Assembly (NCBI RefSeq): GCF_032362555.1
Contig: NC_083516.1
Span: forward strand, 6,721,001-6,785,000
Direction of reading: 5' to 3'
DNA length: 64,000 nt
From: Amyelois transitella
Lineage: Eukaryota; Arthropoda; Insecta; Lepidoptera; Pyralidae
Shown here: piece after piece, positions 1 through 12,743 of the stretch
How positions within the stretch are numbered: position 1 is the first letter of the stretch
Layout: every line of letters starts with the position of its first letter
Made by a program: the position numbers and the translations under genes
Notes under the pieces: model-generated
Database searches by the model: none
What the model was told of the DNA's origin: nothing
The model's input: the letters and a program-made list of their open reading frames with translations, nothing else

Positions 1-1032
1 TCCATACTACTATTTAAAATGTGAAAGTGTGTTTTTTTTGTTCATCTTTCACGTCAAAACCATTGAACCGATCTCGATCTCTATGCAATTTTGCATACAT
101 ACATAGGTACAGTGTGAAGTAAGAAGAAGAATATAGATGCGGGCGGAGCAACGGGTGGAAGCTAGTAATAGATAAAATATGGTAAGAACTATGAAAACTG
201 TAATTACATATCCAATTTACTGAAAATACAAATCAAACTACGAATAAAAGGATGCTTTCCGCAAAAATTTGGCAACAGATAGTTATAATATCGTAAGTAT
301 TCTGCTATGGAGTATTTGTAGGTAGATAAATATGATTTTTTTCCCGTGCTAATGCACGGGAAAAAAGTCTCAGGAAAGTTCTAAGCGATCAAATTACTTT
401 TTAATAATTAAAACACAATAGTTAGTGTATTTACCATAGATAAAACTATGTTCTGCCTTAGTTCCTACTATTTTATTGCCCTGTATTTATTTATTATTCT
501 CCAAATGTCTTTAAGTTGATTGAAAAATGAACCTACAAAATTAGCAACAATTTTATTTAAAAGAGACATACTGGTAATGGAGGCTTTTGAATAGGCCGCA
601 ATGGTTGAGAATATTATGTTTCAAATCCCGTCATGAATAAACAAAGGAATGAGAGCTTGGACGGCGGCAACTTTGGAAGGTAGTATCATGTTTTTAAGGG
701 GACTACAAATTTTGTTAAATTACAAAAGTATAACTTGTTGTTGATAGCTATTATTTTACTAATCACTTGGTTTTTATTGAAATGAAAAATTAAAAAAATA
801 ATATGAAGTAAAAAAAGAAGGTAAATACATAGAACATACCAACAAAATACATATATTACATATTAGGGAAATATTTTCGTATTATTATATTTAAAAAAAA
901 ACATTTTAAAAATGTACTTATTATAGAAAAAATATTAAAGTGTAATACTTTATCAGCTAACAAAAAAGACCAAAAATCAAATATATTTTTCCGAGCAAAA
1001 ATATAAAAAATATATTTTTTTAAAGTACCAAC
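1..1032. other. Non-coding AT-rich flank
   Basis: No supportable gene. A short Helitron-like 3' end lies at about 136-165 (GC-rich GCGGGCGGAGC segment followed by CTAG at 162-165). The rest is AT-rich with homopolymer runs, and every reading frame breaks quickly. Confidence 0.6.
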
Positions 1033-1203
1033 CTGTTGGAGCTGTTGGTGCCGAGGGTAGTGCCGGTTCAATGGCGCTGGTTGTGGTTGTGCCGTGGAGG
1101 CCTCAGAGCGGGCTTTTATATGCGTGGCTGGGCGGCCGCGGTGGGCGGCGCCCTTGTGTTGTAGGCACCATGCACTGTGCCTGCATACTTCTTGCACTCC
1201 ATT
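1033..1203 (-). CDS. Orphan internal exon of an unrecognised gene
   Basis: On the minus strand a 171-nt GC-rich block (57 codons) sits between a good acceptor (TGATTTCAG, AG at 1205-1204) and a good donor (CAACAG|GTTGGT, GT at 1032-1031). Only one of the three minus frames is open across it; the other two hit TAA or TGA. The conceptual peptide starts NGVQEVCRHSAW and ends RHYPRHQQLQQ, with a Gln/Pro/His-rich second half. I do not recognise a domain and could not find partner exons nearby. Base composition contrasts sharply with the AT-rich flanks. It could be an internal exon of a gene that continues beyond the window, or a non-coding CpG-rich element with chance splice signals. Confidence 0.4.
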
Positions 1204-4200
1204 CTGAAATCATTTTGAGGAATTTAATAACTGTTGCATCAATGAGTAAAGTTAGCTATCTAAGGAGCACGTAACAATTTTAAATATATATATATGTATA
1301 TAAATACATTATGCCCTTTTTTTGAGTTTAATTTATAATTTACAGCATTAATTTTTTACACAGCGAGGTTTCTAGATTACCTGTGAAGTTAAGTATGGTC
1401 TTGATTTTTAAGAGACAATATTTTTCCACATTATTCTGTTTCTTTTTTTATTTATATTAATTTTACTTTTTACTACTTATAGACATTTCAGATTAATTAA
1501 ATGGTAATAAAATTACACTTTTAAGAAAATTAATCATAATTTTATATAGGTACTTAAAATATATATTTTATTTCTGTTTCTCTGTGTCCAATTTTAGCGA
1601 TCTTGGTTTGTTGGATTTGAAAATTATACAGTGCTTTGATGTCATTCAACCTTTTCTTTTTACATATAGTTACCATTATAAACTATTATTAATTAAACAT
1701 TGCTATTTTGAATTATGACCAATTTGTATCCTTTCATAAAAGAAAGCTCTTCTATTACAGCTATGAAGATGTAATTAAAACTATTACTCTGTGCTAGGGC
1801 TAGGGCCTCTATTCAAGATCCTCGACGCATTTAGCGGTCTATATCTTGATCTCGCGTGAATAGAGAGCTCACCAGTATATCCCTCATGACCTTCTCTCTA
1901 TTTGATTAAATTTTAAGAATGCAAGTATCCATATAAGTTTTATACAACCTAAAGGTTTTTTCTTTCCCTCGGCAAAATAGTAACAGTCATTTATGTGTAG
2001 GTATAGGTATGTTTATCAAACGCGTGTTTGACTGACTGATAGACAATGCAAAGCTGAATCTTCCGGGTATAAGAAGTTGAAATTCAACGTGTTTGGTCCT
2101 TTGGGAGTACGACAAAGAGGATTTTTTCCGAATTTATTCCAGAAAGGGGAAAATTTGGCGTTAGTACGTACGAAGTCACAGGAAAAGGGTTATCGTTATT
2201 TTATTAGCTAACTCGTGTCTTAAAAATAATTAACTTAGTTGAAGTAGGTAATTTTTATAACGTGTCCTAATTTCTCACAAATGGGCGTAAGCCTATGTTG
2301 TTTAAAAGGGATATTTGATTTTTTTTTTTCTTATATGACAAAGAAAATGCTTTTAGCATTAAGTCCACCTATTATTTTTCAAAGGCTGAATAAAAATAAA
2401 TACAAAGCTAAATTAAATAATACTCTTATTTAAGTAACCGGCCCCTTTTATAAAATAAAACATGGATGTCAGTGGGGAAAGATATTGCTACAAATATAAC
2501 GCCATACATTGGACAATTGAAACAACCAGGATGTAACAATGGTACAAGTTATTCAAATGACATTATCAATATGGCAGACGAAAACAACTCAATTATTCGG
2601 CAAATGAAGTAATGTTTATGACGTCTGTTTGATGGAGGATAAGTAGTTACAGCGTATCTTCCTTCAAAAGCCACGTTACGGCTATTTACATAAACTGACA
2701 GAAGATATCCAGAATGACATCTTAGAGACAGAGGCGAAATCAAAAAGAAACGAAATAGAATCGGAAGCGATAACGCCTTGAAAGATGCCTATGTTACAAG
2801 TGGTATTTTTCTATGTACCCCGTTTTACAGTAGTCATACGATTCCCGTGATTTGGGGTAGGTGTACTTGATTGTAATTCGTCTGGGGTAAAGATTAATTC
2901 CAGCATGCTTCATATGTGTCAGAAATAAATATTTTCGTCAACTTAAGATAATTCGGAGGTCTTTCGTTTTCTCTTTTATATTTGTTATAGTATAATGTCA
3001 TATATGTATATATCTATTACTAATTCGATCAAGTAGCCAACGTGAGCAATTCCTGACTATTGGCATATGATTTTTTTACGCATCAAGTAGGTATAACTTA
3101 CAAAAAATAAACATAATATGGTTGAGGTTACATTAATCTTTCTAGTACAATTTACTTAATTCTAAAGCAAAAGTTCAATACCAATATCTGGTAAGATAAC
3201 CTTAATATCAGGATGGGCTAACTCAAATCTACTTTCAAACTAAAATCCATTTCGAACAAATCTTTGGTACATATCTAGCACGCTGCAGGTACAAACCCAG
3301 TATTCAAGTACGAGTATATTATGTGTATAGAGCACATAAGAAAACTATATGCTTAATTTCAAATCACTAGAGCGGTTCAGGTCAGCGGTTTGGGCATTGC
3401 TTACATATAGATCATTATCTCATCTTACTGTAATAAAAACAATGAAGAAAATTACATACATTTAAAATTCGGCCATAAGCATAAGGCTAAATCTGGCCAA
3501 GATTAGGGAAAAGTGGTTATTGTGTACTTATTCATATAACACAATACGTAAGGATAAGAATCATGCTATAAGTGACATCAAATTTTATATATCGAAACAA
3601 TATTCTAATTTGGTCGTTAAATATTTAAAAATGGAATATGACAGATGGATTAAGTAGGTAACGGAATATACAAATGGCATTTACACAATATGAAACCATT
3701 TATCAATGTACGTTGAAATGCACGGTTCATGTAGCTTTCGCCTAAACTATGGAGAGCACAAATTGACATTTAGTACAGTGCGTTGGTTGTTAGGTTAGGA
3801 CTAATTACTAGGTACTTTCTGCCGTATAAGTAATTAATAGCAATTAAAATAAAAACAAGGCAGTAAATCCAATTATGCTTGGAAGGTAGTCATTGCTTAA
3901 GTTTCATTTGAATGGCAAATTAAAAAACAATTTAGACCATAAACCCAATTGCACTGCATATGCGGAACAGGAACCCAGGGTTTAACTTCCACTGGAGTTA
4001 AGCCCTGGGCAAGATCTAGTATGGTGCAAGTTGTACTTATATAATCTTATTTTATTCATCTATTGCAAGCCATCCCGCGCTGCATTTTTTTATCATTGCG
4101 TCCTGTTTGAAATAAAACCTCTGTGTTTGTCAATGACAGCAGTTGTTTGTTTATTGTGAAATATTTAGCACGCAACAATGGTTATAAGGTCCTTCTTATT

Positions 4201-4499
4201 TAAGTAATCATTCGATTTATTTAAACAAATTTGTTGTAAATACAACAAAAAGGTTCTTTTTTACTCTTCTCAAGGTTTAGACTATACCCTGTGTTAAAGG
4301 GCTAGAGGCAAGTTGCTAGCTCATAGCCTAAATTGTGAATCTTATGTATAAAACCCTTTCTTTTGATTGATTTTAACAATCTGCAAATGAATAGAAGCTT
4401 CTATGAAATAAGTTTATCAGCAATAAAACAAAAAAGTTTCATTATTATGTGTCGGTCAATTGGTGACATGAATTTTTATTCAGGTATATTTTGGTTACA

Positions 4500-4770
4500 A
4501 TAGTCTTTTTTGTACTGTGTGATTTCCTGTACTTTGGAATAGGTGGTCCTATTCCATACTCTATCTCTTACCTATTTCATCTTGTGCAGCATGTATCTTG
4601 ATCCTATATCTTATAGTTAGGTTCGGTTGGTTAGGATCCCTTGCAATGGATGCGAAGGTGACACCGAAGTTGCTTCATATAAAAACCTTACTTCCAGGAT
4701 CATATACAAAAGGCGCATCCTAGGTTTTTTTCCAGCGAGGAGGGGAGGATGTATTCATTTTGATGTCAAG
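4500..4770 (+). repeat. Dispersed repeat fragment (Repeat C)
   Basis: The segment around 4615-4690 (GGTTGGTTAGGATCCC..., then GCGAAGGTGACACCGAAGTT) is a diverged relative of pieces at 46930-47065 (GGTTGGTTAGGTTCC...) and 54030-54130 (GTCAGATGGGAGTCGCTT). The three together look like degenerate copies of one dispersed family. The 83-codon ORF here lies within the repeat and is not a gene. Confidence 0.4.
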
Positions 4771-5045
4771 AGGAAGAAAAACTTGTTTTTTTTATACAAA
4801 CTATTTAAAGTAATATTAGTTCTTACACTGATTGATTCCAAACAATGTGTCATTTGCATCCCGAACAGCGAAAGTTAAATTAAACTCCGACTACACTTGC
4901 TTCATTGAACTTGATTTAAATGGACATTAACAAAAACTGATTGAGTTTAACCTGATTTCCGTGGAGCTTAGAGTAGGAAATAAGAAGAAGAATCCTTTGT
5001 TAAGCTAGATGTTTTTAGACACATATTTACAAGAGTTTACTACGC

Positions 5046-5112
5046 TTACATCCCTCGCGAGGTAGACAGAGCCCATGGTCACAAGATTCGAAGGCCACGT
5101 TTAGTTGTTTAC
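5046..5112 (-). repeat. Repeat A fragment
   Basis: Contains the 3'-tail portion of Repeat A on the minus strand (+ strand: CATCCCTCGCGAGGTAGACAGAGCC, then GGCCACGTTTAG). It is truncated and diverged compared with the full copies at 15830 and 41239. Confidence 0.6.
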
Positions 5113-5331
5113 GTTCAGAGATTCAACTATCAGCTATATATCAATATATCATATAGCTAATATATATCAATAAAAAATATATTTGAATCTATGGACATTG
5201 ATGTTTTACTAAAAATATAATGTTTCATAAAATTAATCGGTTTTTTTGGCTCTCTTAAAATTTATCAAAGACAATATACATACATAATTTTAGTTCATTC
5301 TACGATAAAAATTTAATGCTATAACAATGTG

Positions 5332-5480
5332 CTACGAGAAAGTGCTACGAAAGTGTGCTACGACTGCTAGTTACGACAATTGGCTACAAACATTCTAACG
5401 ATCATCGGCTACGAGGTTATTAAAGTCTATGATTAGCTACGCTACAAGATATTAACGTGGTTTGTAGCAATGCTACTTGC
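5332..5480. repeat. CTACGA-word repeat cluster
   Basis: Within about 150 bp the word CTACGA recurs (5332, 5345, 5358 and about 5409), with near variants TTACGA, CTACAA and CTACGC. A second cluster occurs at 12870-12960. Spacing is irregular, so it is not a simple tandem array. The class is unknown. Confidence 0.55.
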
Positions 5481-5724
5481 ACTAGCTAACTAATTCAAGT
5501 TTTTATTTTTAATTTATGGATGTAGCTATTATCACCATCACGTCTTTTCAAGAACATTTAAAAGAAGGCTTTATATTTCCTTTCTATTAATCGAAGAGAG
5601 AAAGAGAATGCGAGGATAGATTTTGAAGAGAGACCCCTGAAGCCAGTGAACAACTTAAGTTTAGTGCATGAGTTAAAACAACCCGTATGTAATAATATTT
5701 TAATTTTAAATACCTAATTAAGTA

Positions 5725-5940
5725 ACCACGATACTGTGGTGGGCAAGTCAACTCCCGCCTGATCTCTGCAACCTTGCAGGGGAAACTTACTACGTTCTGT
5801 TAGCGATCTAACGAATATACCTAACTCAGGAAAGAGTTTATTGATACGTGACCGCGTCAGGATTTGAACCTGTGTCTAGTTAGGCTCCTCTTTAGTGTGG
5901 CAAGTATGCAAACGAGACTAACGCCAGGAAGGTAATGAAT
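5725..5940. repeat. Degenerate SINE-like repeat
   Basis: Around 5755-5790 the motif GATCTCTGCAACCTTGCAGGGGAAACTTACT is shared with 26375-26411. On the minus strand at about 5855-5865 there is a tRNA B-box-like GGTTCAAATCC. Probably an old SINE or a composite of two fragments. Confidence 0.35.
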
Positions 5941-8900
5941 GGAGGCTACCCTATAATAAACAAGCACACTATTACAGTACATTCAATTTACTATGCTTCT
6001 CGTATGTTACGTGCACGTTTTTCAATCTTTATCTTTTTAGTTAGGTATCTAACTTTTTCTTTTACTTTTTTATTCTGCTCATTGTTAAATTAAAAAGAAA
6101 GAAAAACATACGTTCCATTGTACGAGGGAGGATAGATTACGAAAAAGTTCAAATCAAAACGAAGTTGGGCATACAAATCTCTGGAAGTACTTACGAGTAC
6201 AATTGTTATTTCAAACAAAACTTGTAAGAGTGTATTTGCTCGCAATACCTTTTAGAGTAGTATAGGTTTGATTTTTGTAGTAATTCTTATTCTTTGCGTA
6301 TTATACACATATACACTATGTCTCTTACGGGGAAGACATAGCCATCAGTCTTAGGAAAAGAAAGAAAGGCCAAATTAAACTGGATGGCTTAGTGAAGGAA
6401 TTGAGATTCAGATAGTTAGTCCTTCACTGAAAAGAATTTGCGTTGTACTACCAGCAATTTAAAAAAAAGCGTCGTTCTATATATGTTTTTCAATCACAGC
6501 AATTTAGAATATAATTTTATTGAGGTTCGGTTTCTGACATTTCATTATTCAATTATTACCAAATTTGGAGAGATCTTTGTCCAACAAGACACTTCTTGCG
6601 GTTGAAATGGAAATATTGATTTAATTCATTTTAAACTACTCGTATATACGACTTAAAAATGTAACTAGGTAATGTGATGTCGCTCTTTTGGTATTGGTTT
6701 TGATGATAAAGTTAAGTAGAGAAATTTAATTATTAAGTCAGGAGCCAAAGTCTTATATGCAAAAGTTTAGTGCGATAATCTTATCTGCGGATAGCATCGT
6801 AAACCCAGGTTATAGCCAATAACACCTATTGCTTAACAATGTTTGCCTAATGCATTTTACGGCTGCGAATTCAGGGTAATATTCTATATTGAGTTCGTTT
6901 TAGGGCCTGAAGCCGGGACAAATAATTTTTAGTACAAATACTTCATACGTCTCTGGTCTGGAAGATAGTCTCTCTTACAGTATTGATTGTTACCAAGAGA
7001 AAGATCTTTATTTAAATTGAATACTTCATTTGTAGGATGGTCTAGCAACCTGTCACTACCTTTAACTCTCAATTCCATCATTAAATCGTCCACCTGAACA
7101 TATAGTCTGTCACAATCACAATAATAATAAAAATATAAAATTTGTATTTTGTCTGTTTGTAATGAATAAACACAAAAACTACGGGACTAATTTTCACGAA
7201 ATTTTGCACATACATATATAGAATAGACCTTTCGTGAGTAATATATTGAACTATCGTTTTTTCAGTTAATAATGCAATCAGAGTTTTTGGCTATAAGCAG
7301 ATGTGATGGCGCATGGTTGTGTTAAATATGTAGACAACAACTAGGTAACACATATATTTAAGGCACACATATAAATAACTAGAAAGGTAAAGTTCCGAGT
7401 CACAACTCAACGCTAGTTTGCTCACATGTGACAAATTAAACTTGACGTCCTGTAGATAATGCCTGTCGGTATTTTATCCACGACAGCCAGTAATCTGTCA
7501 CGTAGAAAATTAAGTATACCATTTTTGTTGGTATAATTTCCATCTCGCGGGCGACAGCGGTTATTTTGACAACATTTGCAAGTCTTTGAACGGTCAACGT
7601 ATGCGGGGCACGATCGTCTCATCTTTATTAACTAAGATGAGTATTATTTTTATATTTACAGCTCGTCGGTGTCCTTAATCGCGGTGTCTGATGAGCTGCG
7701 CTAATGATTTGACGTAAGCGTCAGCAGTTTTGGAATTAGGAAACTGAGTATAAAACCAATATGTTAGGATATTTTATTGTATATTCTACAAAGGGACACT
7801 GACTAGGTAAGGCTTATAATAAGGTTAGCAAGTGCTAGTCGAGAGATTATTATTTTCATACTTAATTATGACAAGACAGACTAGAGGAAAAATATTGTAG
7901 CTGTACAATGTAGGGAGCAGTGTACTTTAGTATTTTTGTGATTCATAGAGACCATGTAGATATATATTCATGAAAGATTTATTTTCATCAATTGGATACA
8001 AGGTATCACATATTGACGTCAACATAACTTAGATCTAATTGTATCTACCGCTTCCAAAGCGCATGTGTCGAAGAAGCGGCGGAACAAACTACTCTGCAGT
8101 ATTTTCGCCGGTTTTCAATTTACAAATATAGATAGATCTCTTAAATCTAAATTAGACGATTGCACGTTGACTACATCATAAAAATAGTGCATATAAAGAG
8201 TATAGAAAAAAGAGGAGAAAGAATAAAGGGCATAAAAAGAGAGAGATTATAATAATTCATGTACCGCAATTTGCTGTGCGCATATTGTTACACCTACACG
8301 CACACTGATGTAAACTATATAAAATTGATACGAAAATATATTTCATTAATTACAGGGTAAAAGTGGATCGTTAGGAAATTGACAAAGATTTATTATTATT
8401 TTAATAACGGTATCACATCTTTTTTACGCTTTTTACCCAATTTACTTTGATTGGTAAACGGAGACGCTTCAAATTTGCTTTAGTATTCTTTATTAATATG
8501 TTATTAACAAAAATAATTTCTTTCCAGATAGTTTAGGTGTATTCAAGGCAAGATATATTCAACAAACAATTTCAAGTATGTTGACTAACAGGAAATTAAA
8601 ATCCACAAGTTTATTAGGTCATGATTTTACACGGTGTCATGGCAAAAAAAAAACTCCATGAACATCCATTTCACAAAATTATTTTTAATATATTTTATGA
8701 CATATAATACGAAAATGTTTATTCATGGTCGAGTTAAGTATATATCCAAAGTTTCCATTCAAACATTAAGCCGAGCGTGAAAGTGGTGGTTTGTTTATTC
8801 TGCGATATTGTGGACAGGTAAATTTGGTACTATGGTACTTTCTTATAGTCATCAAGTCTGTTACTTATCTATGCTATAATAGGTATAAATTTTCTATATG

Positions 8901-9592
8901 AATACCAACTTACTGATAGACAAATAACAATGCATAGCATAATCCAGTACACCTAATGAGGATTTCCCGAAATTCCCGCGGGAACGAAAATTAAGGATGG
9001 GATTTTTATATTTACGCGGGCGGAGCCGCGGGCATACCTTAGACATTTACATCTTCGTGCTTTCAGTGTTAAAATGTTTGCTCAATGTGCCGACGGTTCG
9101 GATTCCACAAGAACGTTAAAAAGGAAATCGTTATTATAAATTCAAGATCAGAAGATATTATAATGACTACTTATCACGAAATATAGAAAGGAATTAAAAG
9201 TTCTAGGTAAGTACGACACATTGATAAATCAGATAACAAAACAAAGGCATTCAATCCTTTTTCATTTACTACCACAATATTAACCGGTCGATAAAATTAA
9301 GGCCAGTAAAAATCCATCGAGTCAGTAGTGCATGCGTTTTGTTTTCAGGCAATTCCATTATCTAGAGTGCTCTTGAGTGTTAATAAGCCACTTGTTATGG
9401 AGTGTGACGCGATACAAAGTTGGGCCCCGTTCGGAAGATAGTCGTATGCTACTGAATGATGTCACATGAACTTGCGTCAGTGGTTACCTAGTTATGGGCC
9501 TGCGCCGTATTATGATATCAAAACTGTTAAATATTTTAACCCTAATGTGGGCTTGCTTTCCCCCCATAGATTGTTAAAGTCCAGCTTATACA

Positions 9593-9705
9593 AGTATATA
9601 ATCACGTCTACATCCCTCAGGGGGTAGAAAGAGCCAACAGTCCCGAAAACGCTGAAAGATTGCAAGCAGCTGATGGGTTAGTGATAGAATTTAAATTCAA
9701 CTGAA
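9593..9705 (-). repeat. Repeat A fragment
   Basis: 3' portion of Repeat A in reverse orientation: ATCACGTCTACATCCCTCAGGGGGTAGA, then AGAGCCAACAGTC, then a diverged AGATTCAAAT-like part. Truncated, with no target-site duplication seen. Confidence 0.55.
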
Positions 9706-10006
9706 TAATGATAATTCACTGGTGAAAGGCAGATCAATAGAATTCCAATTAATATAATATTATAAATACGAAAGTAAGATTCTTTGTTTTTCTTTTGACA
9801 ACTACTAACATTTTAGATAGAGGTACTTAACTTAAATGTGATTTATTGAAATGTAAAATGACGTTAAAAAGTGCCTGGGAAAGCCTATTTTCTGAATAAA
9901 ATAATTATGATTTGATTTTTCTCTTCGAACGTTATCTACGGAATCAACCTTCTTGAAATGTTGCGAAGGTAAGTTTTAATAATTAACAGTGTCGAGAAGG
10001 ACATAG

Positions 10007-10123
10007 GGTAAGTACTTTTTATCCGGGTTATAACTAGGTCCCGTAGAATTTGCGAAACACTTGTAATATTTAGTAGGTGGCGCTAAATTTGCGCGGACAT
10101 AGCTGCTAAGTATGTAAAGCTAG
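10007..10123 (+). mobile_element. Helitron-like 3' end fragment
   Basis: Ends in CTAG at 10120-10123 followed by T. It is preceded by GGTGGCGCTAAATTTGCGCGG and by the upstream words TTATCCGGGTTATAACTAGGTCCCGTAGAATTTGCG, shared with the copies ending at 34554 and 56216. This matches the 3' part of widespread lepidopteran Helitron-like (Lep1-type) elements; the 5' end is missing or unrecognised. Confidence 0.55.
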
Positions 10124-11071
10124 TAAGTTTTATTTTCATAACAAAGAGTTAACACTTACATTCTACCTGGATGCTTCATTTTTGAACGATGATTGTACCT
10201 TCATCTTTAAATTGGGGAAGAAAATGAGTTTTATATTAAATACACAATTGAATGTACCTATCCGAATATGATCCAACGTATATACTTTATACGTATATAA
10301 CGTAACACTATTTCTATTAAACTTGTTTTGTTCGTCTAATGTGCAAGGAAATAACTTAGAACAAACTATGTTTAAGAGATAGTAAGATACATAAGATCTC
10401 TTTAGTACAATACATTTTAACTGACCACTAAAGACTAATCGTTAAAATAGCTAAGATCTATGTCAAATTCGTTTAAGGAATTTAACTCTGTTGCTTTCAA
10501 AAGTAATTTTATAAAATTAAAATAAACATTTCAAGAAGCAGTCTCGGGGAGTGTAAAAGTGTACACTATATGATTGATCTGGGATTAATATCTCCGTTTC
10601 AATACCCTGGGGTATCAAAGGGTTTTATTACTTATTCAATAAGAATAACTGAGTAGGAATCTTGAAATGCTACCTCGGTATTAAAGCATACCAGTGATTT
10701 TAATTAATAACTTGGGAAAGTAAAGGGATTCATTGACATTAAACTTGATTTAAAGTAGCTTTCACTTTAATTTGGAATGAAACTTTGTATCTATCCAATT
10801 TTAAAATTTTGAAAAAAGATTAAGACTGAACATTTTAAATAATCTTGTTTTTTTTGTATTACTGAGTGACTGACGGATAACTTATACAATACAATTTAGA
10901 AGCGGAGGTATTTAATAAGAGAGGATGTCCTGAATTTTCCACGGGAATTGCGCGTGCGGAGCTGCTGATATGTTGCTGTGTCAAACATTTCCAAGTATTT
11001 ATTTTGCTTACTTTTATTATTCACTTATGTCTTTCAAAGTTCCGTTACGCGAATGCATCTTACCCTTTCAT

Positions 11072-11292
11072 ACATACATATACAATAATATACGTCCATA
11101 TCCCTTGCGGCATAGACAGAGCCAATAGTGTCGAAAATACTGAAATTGAGATTTAAATAAAATAGTGACATAGGTTGCTAGCACATCGCCGATAAGAAAA
11201 GTTTATTAGCTCGCCTTCGCCTTTTACGACATTCATGGAAGAGACATGGAGTATTTAATATCCTAAAATGCCGGGAACCACACGATATGCGA
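11072..11292 (-). repeat. Repeat A, near full-length diverged copy
   Basis: Reverse-orientation copy starting with a (CATA)n tail and GTCCATATCCCTTGCGGCATAG, passing through the GTGACA...GGTTGCTAGC.CATCG core and the GCCTTTTACGACAT segment, and ending with GCCGGGAACCACACG. Diverged relative to the copy at 41239-41505. Confidence 0.65.
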
Positions 11293-12743
11293 CCATCCTA
11301 CTACCTACCCTTTCAAATCCTTTTAAATTCAACGTCAATCTGTCCATAAAGAACTGTGTATCACATAAAATTTAAGAGACACAGCGAAAAGTGAAGTGAT
11401 GCGTGGTTTGTGTCGGCAGATCCCATGAGCTTCAAATATAAATTTGGGTGACCCAAATCCGTACATATTTGCTTTGTTTTTATAGGAAATAAAATAAGTA
11501 AAGGTATATACGTATTTATAGTTTTGTCTTTGAAAATATAAATTAACAATCTCAAAAATTCAACTCACAACATATTCGCTTCGATATGAAGAGGGTGATA
11601 TATGTAAGCGGTACATATTCTCATTTTTTTTCTCATATTTCTTTTTATTCTCATATTTCTTTGTTATGGATTCACGTAAAGGTAGCAATTTTCAAATAAA
11701 GATTTTTGGACGCGCAGTTTGTGCCTAACGTTTTTTAAGTACTTTTTCAAGCTCTTTTTCTTACAGTCGCCTTCTGCTTCTACTATAAATCTAAGTAGAA
11801 CTAATTAAATTTAATTCATTAAATAATTTGCATAGCAATATTAATTAAGGTCGTCGCACATCATTCAGAGTTTTTCTTGGAATGGTAATAAAAATTGGTA
11901 TTAGAAGCTCCACGTCATCCAACTTGCAGATAAAAGGACTAGAGTTGTTGGAAATTGAAAAAGTTGATTAATGAATCCCATCGCCTGCCGAACTAAATGA
12001 TTGCGGGTGACAGCGGGCGGAGATCGCGTGACGGACGAATTACGCACTTATATTTGTATGGACCGATGTACCGAAATTACGAGATTCGCCTAACGAATGC
12101 TAAATTAAGTTTTAATTAATAATAATGCGGTGTAGATTAACTGCACAGAGTCTTTTGTACCTTCTTTACCTTTGGTTTAGTCTTAATGAAAAATTTTATT
12201 GCAAAACGACCTTTAAAGGAAAGAGCATATTTAACAAATGTCTATTATCGAAATAATATGTATAGTTTCGAACTGTGCCAATACTCGCGCTTCCTTTAAG
12301 ATATTACGGTTAGCCACCATCGCATGTACCAACATCATATTTAGGTTTATACATTATTTGATTATTCATGCATTGTGTTGTTGTGTAAGATAACAGCTAA
12401 GGATATCATCAAAGACTTTTACGTCAGGCGAATACAAGATGTTACCTGCGACTTTAAGTTTTTTAGTTGGGTGTTGGGCCAAGTCTAACACATCTAAGAT
12501 TCAACCTACAGACATACATACAGAAATTCTTAAATTCACATATTTATTTTTGGAAATATTTTTTATATACAGACATCGGTCAGCTACTATTTTATTATAT
12601 GTATGGATCTTTCCAAAGATGGAATCTTCATAACAGTTTTAAATAGAAGGTTCAGTATTAAAATGAAATGAAATTTATGTCAGTTTCACAAGTTTTTTTA
12701 ATTTTATTTCTGTTCTGCTTATTATAATTTTCTCAAAAATTAT

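Larger units (their letters stand above)
1206..12743. other. Gene-poor region with dispersed repeats
   Basis: No gene can be supported across this stretch. It contains repeat fragments (listed separately), a 14-bp stem-loop at 3974-4009, a CTACGA-word cluster at 5332-5480, Helitron-like remnants near 8960-9040, 10007-10123 and 10920-10970, and Repeat A pieces near 5046, 6310, 7030, 9593 and 11072. Short ORFs here are not backed by splice sites, codon pattern or recognisable domains. Confidence 0.6.

Noticed and set aside
4627..4878. 83-codon + ORF
   Set aside because: Its start lies in a dispersed repeat and the rest is low-complexity AT-rich sequence.
7422..7622. Small Cys-containing minus ORF (CPAYVDRSKTCKCCQNN...)
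   Set aside because: No signal peptide, splice context or recognisable family; too short to support as a gene, though it could be a TE fragment.
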